64,000 nt of DNA from Halapricum salinum. Its GTDB lineage: Archaea; Halobacteriota; Halobacteria; Halobacteriales; Haloarculaceae. The notes under the pieces are model-generated. The model had not been told where the DNA came from and did not search any database. It worked only from the letters and a program-made list of their open reading frames with translations. Numbering within the stretch: position 1 is the stretch's first letter; the number at the start of each line of letters is the position of its first letter. The stretch is taken from contig NZ_CP031310.1 of NCBI RefSeq assembly GCF_004799665.1, positions 3,388,057-3,452,056 on the forward strand, in the 5' to 3' direction. Below are positions 61,491 to 64,000 of this stretch, piece by piece. A program made the translations under genes and the position numbers.

Positions 61491-63228
61491 ATGAGCCACA
61501 ACGACACCGTCGCGGCCCTGCTCGAAGAGATGGCCGACCGCCTCGAAGCCATGGACGTCGAGTACAAGCCTCGGGCCTACCGCCGTGCGGCCGAGAACGT
61601 CCGCGAGTACCCCGAACCCATCGAGCGACTCGCGAGCGAGGGAACGGATGCGGTGGGAGAGATCGACGGCGTCGGCGACGCCATCGCCGAGAAGATCGTC
61701 GAGTACGTCGAGACCGGGACGGTCGAGGAACTGGAAGACCTGCGCGAACAGTTGCCCGTCGAGATGGAGGCCCTGACGAGCGTCGAGGGCGTCGGTCCCA
61801 AGACCGTCGGCACGCTCTACGAGGCGCTCGATATTCGGGATCTAGACGACCTCGAAGCGGCCGCGGAAGCCGGTGAGATCCAGGAGGTCAAGGGGTTCGG
61901 CCCGAAGACCGAACAGAACATCCTCGAGGGGATCGACTTCGCTCGCGAGTCCCACGACCGGCAGTTGCTCGGCGAGGCCGTTCCACTCGGCGAGTCGGTC
62001 CGGGCGTACCTCGCTGACCAGTCGGCAGTCGACTCGGTCGAACTCGCCGGCTCGCTGCGGCGCTGGAAACCCACCATCGGCGACGTGGACGTCCTCGTGG
62101 GAAGCGACGACGGCGAGGCAGCCGTCGGTGTGTTCACTGACTGGCCAGAGGCCGACAGCGTGATCGAGTCCGGTGAGACGAAAGCCAGCCTCCGCGTCGG
62201 CGAGGTACGCGTCGACTTGCGGGTCGTCGCGCCCGCGGAGTTCGGCAGCGCCCTCCAGTACTTCACGGGGAGTCGCGACCACAACGTCGCGTTACGAAAC
62301 CGGGCTATCGAGCGTGACCTGAAGATGAACGAGTACGGCGTCTTCGACGTCTCTGCGGTCGACGATCCGGATGCGGGCCAGCGCGTCGGCGAACGCGTCG
62401 CCGGCCAACGGAAGAGTCGATGTACGACGCGCTCGATCTCCAGTGGATCCCGCCGGAGATGCGCGAGGGCCGTGGCGAGATCGAGGCCGCGGCCGACGAC
62501 ACCCTCCCGAACCTGCTCGCGAAAGACGATCCGCGCGGCGACCTGCACCTCCACACCGACTGGTCGGACGGCAACAACACGATCGAGGAGATGATCGCGG
62601 GCGCGGCCGAGTTCGGCCACGACTATATCGCCATCACCGACCACGCCACGGGCCCCGGGATGGTCGGCGGCGTGGGGATCGACGACGAGACGATCCGCGA
62701 GCAGATCGACGCCGTCGAGGCCGCGGCCGCCGACATGGACATCGAGGTGTTCACCGGGATCGAGGCCAACATCGCCACCGATGGTTCGATCTCGGTCGCA
62801 GACGACGTGCTCGCGGACCTGGACCTCGTGGTCGCCGCTCCCCACGCCGGACTCGACGGTGACGGGACCGACCGTCTGATCGCCGCGGCCGAACACCCCG
62901 AGGTCGATATCATCGGCCACCCGACAGGGCGGTATCTGAACCAGCGGCCCGGCCTCACCGTCGAGTTCGACCGACTGGCCGAAGCGGCAGCCGATGCCGG
63001 CACGGCCCTGGAGGTCAACTCGAACCCCCAGCGACTCGATCTAGTGGGCAGGCCGTCCGGGCGGCCGTCGAGGCCGGTGCGACCATCGCGATCGATACCG
63101 ACGCCCACCGCCCGACGAGCTACGAGTACATCCGCTACGGCGTCCACACGGCCCGCCGCGGCTGGGCCGAAGCCGACGACGTGTTGAACACGCGTGACGC
63201 CGAGGGCGTCAGGAGGTTCCTCGAATGA
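61491..63228 (+). pseudogene. polX: family X DNA polymerase/PHP protein (PolX), two frameshifts in this sequence
   Basis: The first frame (61491 to about 62400) encodes the helix-hairpin-helix N-terminus (D-G-V-G-D-A-I near residue 60, V-E-G-V-G-P-K-T near residue 97) and the nucleotidyltransferase core G-S-L-R-R near residue 187, then G-D-V-D-V-L-V. A lost base near 62400-62410 moves the reading to the frame with D-L-H-L-H-T-D-W-S-D-G and the rest of the PHP domain. A second lost base near 63040 moves it to the frame ending D-T-D-A-H-R-P-T and the TGA at 63226-63228. With both bases restored it would be a normal PolX of about 579 residues, a repair polymerase with a PHP exonuclease. Sequence error is more likely than decay. 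Confidence 0.8.
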
Positions 63229-63708
63229 CGATCGAACGCTCGCAGGTCGGAACGGAAGAGCAGCCCGCGCTCTTGCTGGACACGATGCTGGGCAAACTCG
63301 GGACGTACCTCCGGATGTGTGGCTACGACGCTGCCTACGCGCTGAGTCGAGACGTCGAAGACGACGACGAACTCGTCGCACTCGCCGAGACTGAAGGTCG
63401 TACTGTCGTGACCAGAGACGTCGCACTCGCGAAGAACGCATCCGGGCGGTGTTGCTCGAATCTCGCGATACGGTCGACCAGTTACGGGAGTTCCGCGACG
63501 CCGGCTTCTCGCTCGAAATCGACGAGGAACCCTCACGCTGTGGGCCTGCAACGCCCCGCTCGTCCGTGTCGCGCCCGAAGAGCAGACGCCGGATTACGCG
63601 CCCGAACCCGACTACGAGGCCGTCTGGCGGTGTCGCGAGTGCGGTCAGCACTTCTGGAAGGGCAGTCACTGGGACGACGTCGCCGAGACGCTGGCCGAAC
63701 TGAGTTGA
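63225..63708 (+). pseudogene. Mut7-C RNase-domain protein, two frameshifts in this sequence
   Basis: The ATG at 63225 overlaps the PolX stop (ATGA). The first frame encodes L-L-L-D-T-M-L-G-K-L-G-T-Y-L near residue 16 and V-T-R-D-V-A-L-A-K near residue 64, the PIN-like Mut7-C (DUF82) nuclease core. A lost base near 63440-63450 and another near 63540-63546 shift the frame. The corrected reading continues V-L-L-E-S-R-D-T-V-D and ends in a zinc ribbon (C-G-A-C-N, W-R-C-R-E-C-G) before TGA at 63706-63708. Corrected length is about 160 residues. Confidence 0.75.
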
Positions 63709-63751
63709 GTCCGGAACACCATTGTACCCCTCGCGCCCGTAGTTTCTCTCG

Positions 63752-64000
63752 ATGACTCTCTCCGAGGAGGCGCTCACCCGCCTGGCCGATATCGTCGCGC
63801 TCCAGCCGCGAAAAACGCCGAGCTCCAGAGCCGGTGGGACATAGACAGCGGCAGCGAGGTCCACCAGTACCTCGAATCCGAACTCAAAGACTACTACTAT
63901 CGCAACGAGGACAGTCTCATCTGTGCGACACCCGAAGCAGCCGAACTCGCCCGCGAGGCCGGACTGGTCGAGGACAGCGACGAGGACAACCCTCGTCCAG
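63752..64000 (+). pseudogene. DUF5797-like protein, one frameshift and cut by window edge
   Basis: The ATG at 63752 gives M-T-L-S-E-E-A-L-T-R-L-A-D-I-V-A-L-Q-P. A lost base near 63805-63811 sends this frame to an early stop. The shifted frame continues K-N-A-E-L-Q-S-R-W, then D-S-G-S-E-V-H-Q-Y-L-E and L-K-D-Y-Y-Y-R, which is the conserved body of the haloarchaeal DUF5797 family. The gene runs off the right edge. No function is known. Confidence 0.65.

Overview
The window is a high-GC chromosomal segment from a haloarchaeon (class Halobacteria). Predicted proteins are strongly acidic. Several gene families seen here are typical of the class: a salactin-like actin, a Pilin_N-type pilin, HEWD and rubrerythrin-like mini-proteins, DUF5788/5797/5799, and an HVO_A0114-type regulator. 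Promoters have TATA-like boxes about 25-35 nt before start codons, as expected for largely leaderless archaeal transcripts. The PTS proteins, Mrp antiporter and NAD+-dependent ligase would fit Haloarculaceae or a relative, but I cannot fix the genus. I saw no rRNA, tRNA or CRISPR array.

Layout. 0-10.6 kb: a cut-off Tat-type protein, a YdjM-like membrane protein, a PIN-ATPase-KH protein, a PAS/GAF histidine kinase beside a truncated receiver, universal stress proteins, CinA-C and LigA. 10.8-14.3 kb: HPr, enzyme I and class II fructose-bisphosphate aldolase, with no EII transporter genes in view. 14.3-18.8 kb: small conserved proteins, a beta-hydroxyacid dehydrogenase, a membrane-anchored gluzincin, a UPF0173 hydrolase and an RNA-ligase-like protein that has lost its key residues. 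18.9-24.0 kb: a PH-like/coiled-coil/endonuclease-fold protein, a salactin-like actin, 57-bp tandem repeats, a stand-alone FlaD/E-domain protein, a PAP2 protein, then the same repeat in inverted orientation. 24.1-30.4 kb: a stress protein, an APC-Usp transporter, CysE, AlkA, an aldo/keto reductase and CoaBC. 30.5-38.6 kb: a nine-gene Mrp Na+/H+ antiporter operon. 38.8-42.5 kb: a pilin, a PhaB/thiolase/OB-fold operon and a TumE-type toxin-antitoxin pair. 42.5-48.8 kb: Eis-like acetyltransferase, M50 and TraB membrane proteins, methyltransferase, CutA, aminotransferase and mini-proteins. 48.85-49.51 kb: a gene-free element bounded by two 115-bp inverted repeats and packed with hairpins. 49.65-64 kb: an XPD/DinG-like helicase, beta-propeller protein, ArsA/Get3 ATPase, glycerate kinase, SDR, histidine kinase, endonuclease V, rhomboid, DUF5788, then PolX, Mut7-C and DUF5797 genes.

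Three points deserve attention. (1) Tandem repeats sit directly upstream of an actin-like ATPase gene, the arrangement of ParM/parC-type segregation loci. (2) The 48.85-49.51 kb element contains 115-bp repeats whose stems differ by compensatory changes. (3) The last three genes carry five single-base losses within about 1.4 kb while the downstream protein sequence stays intact, which looks more like consensus error than gene decay.
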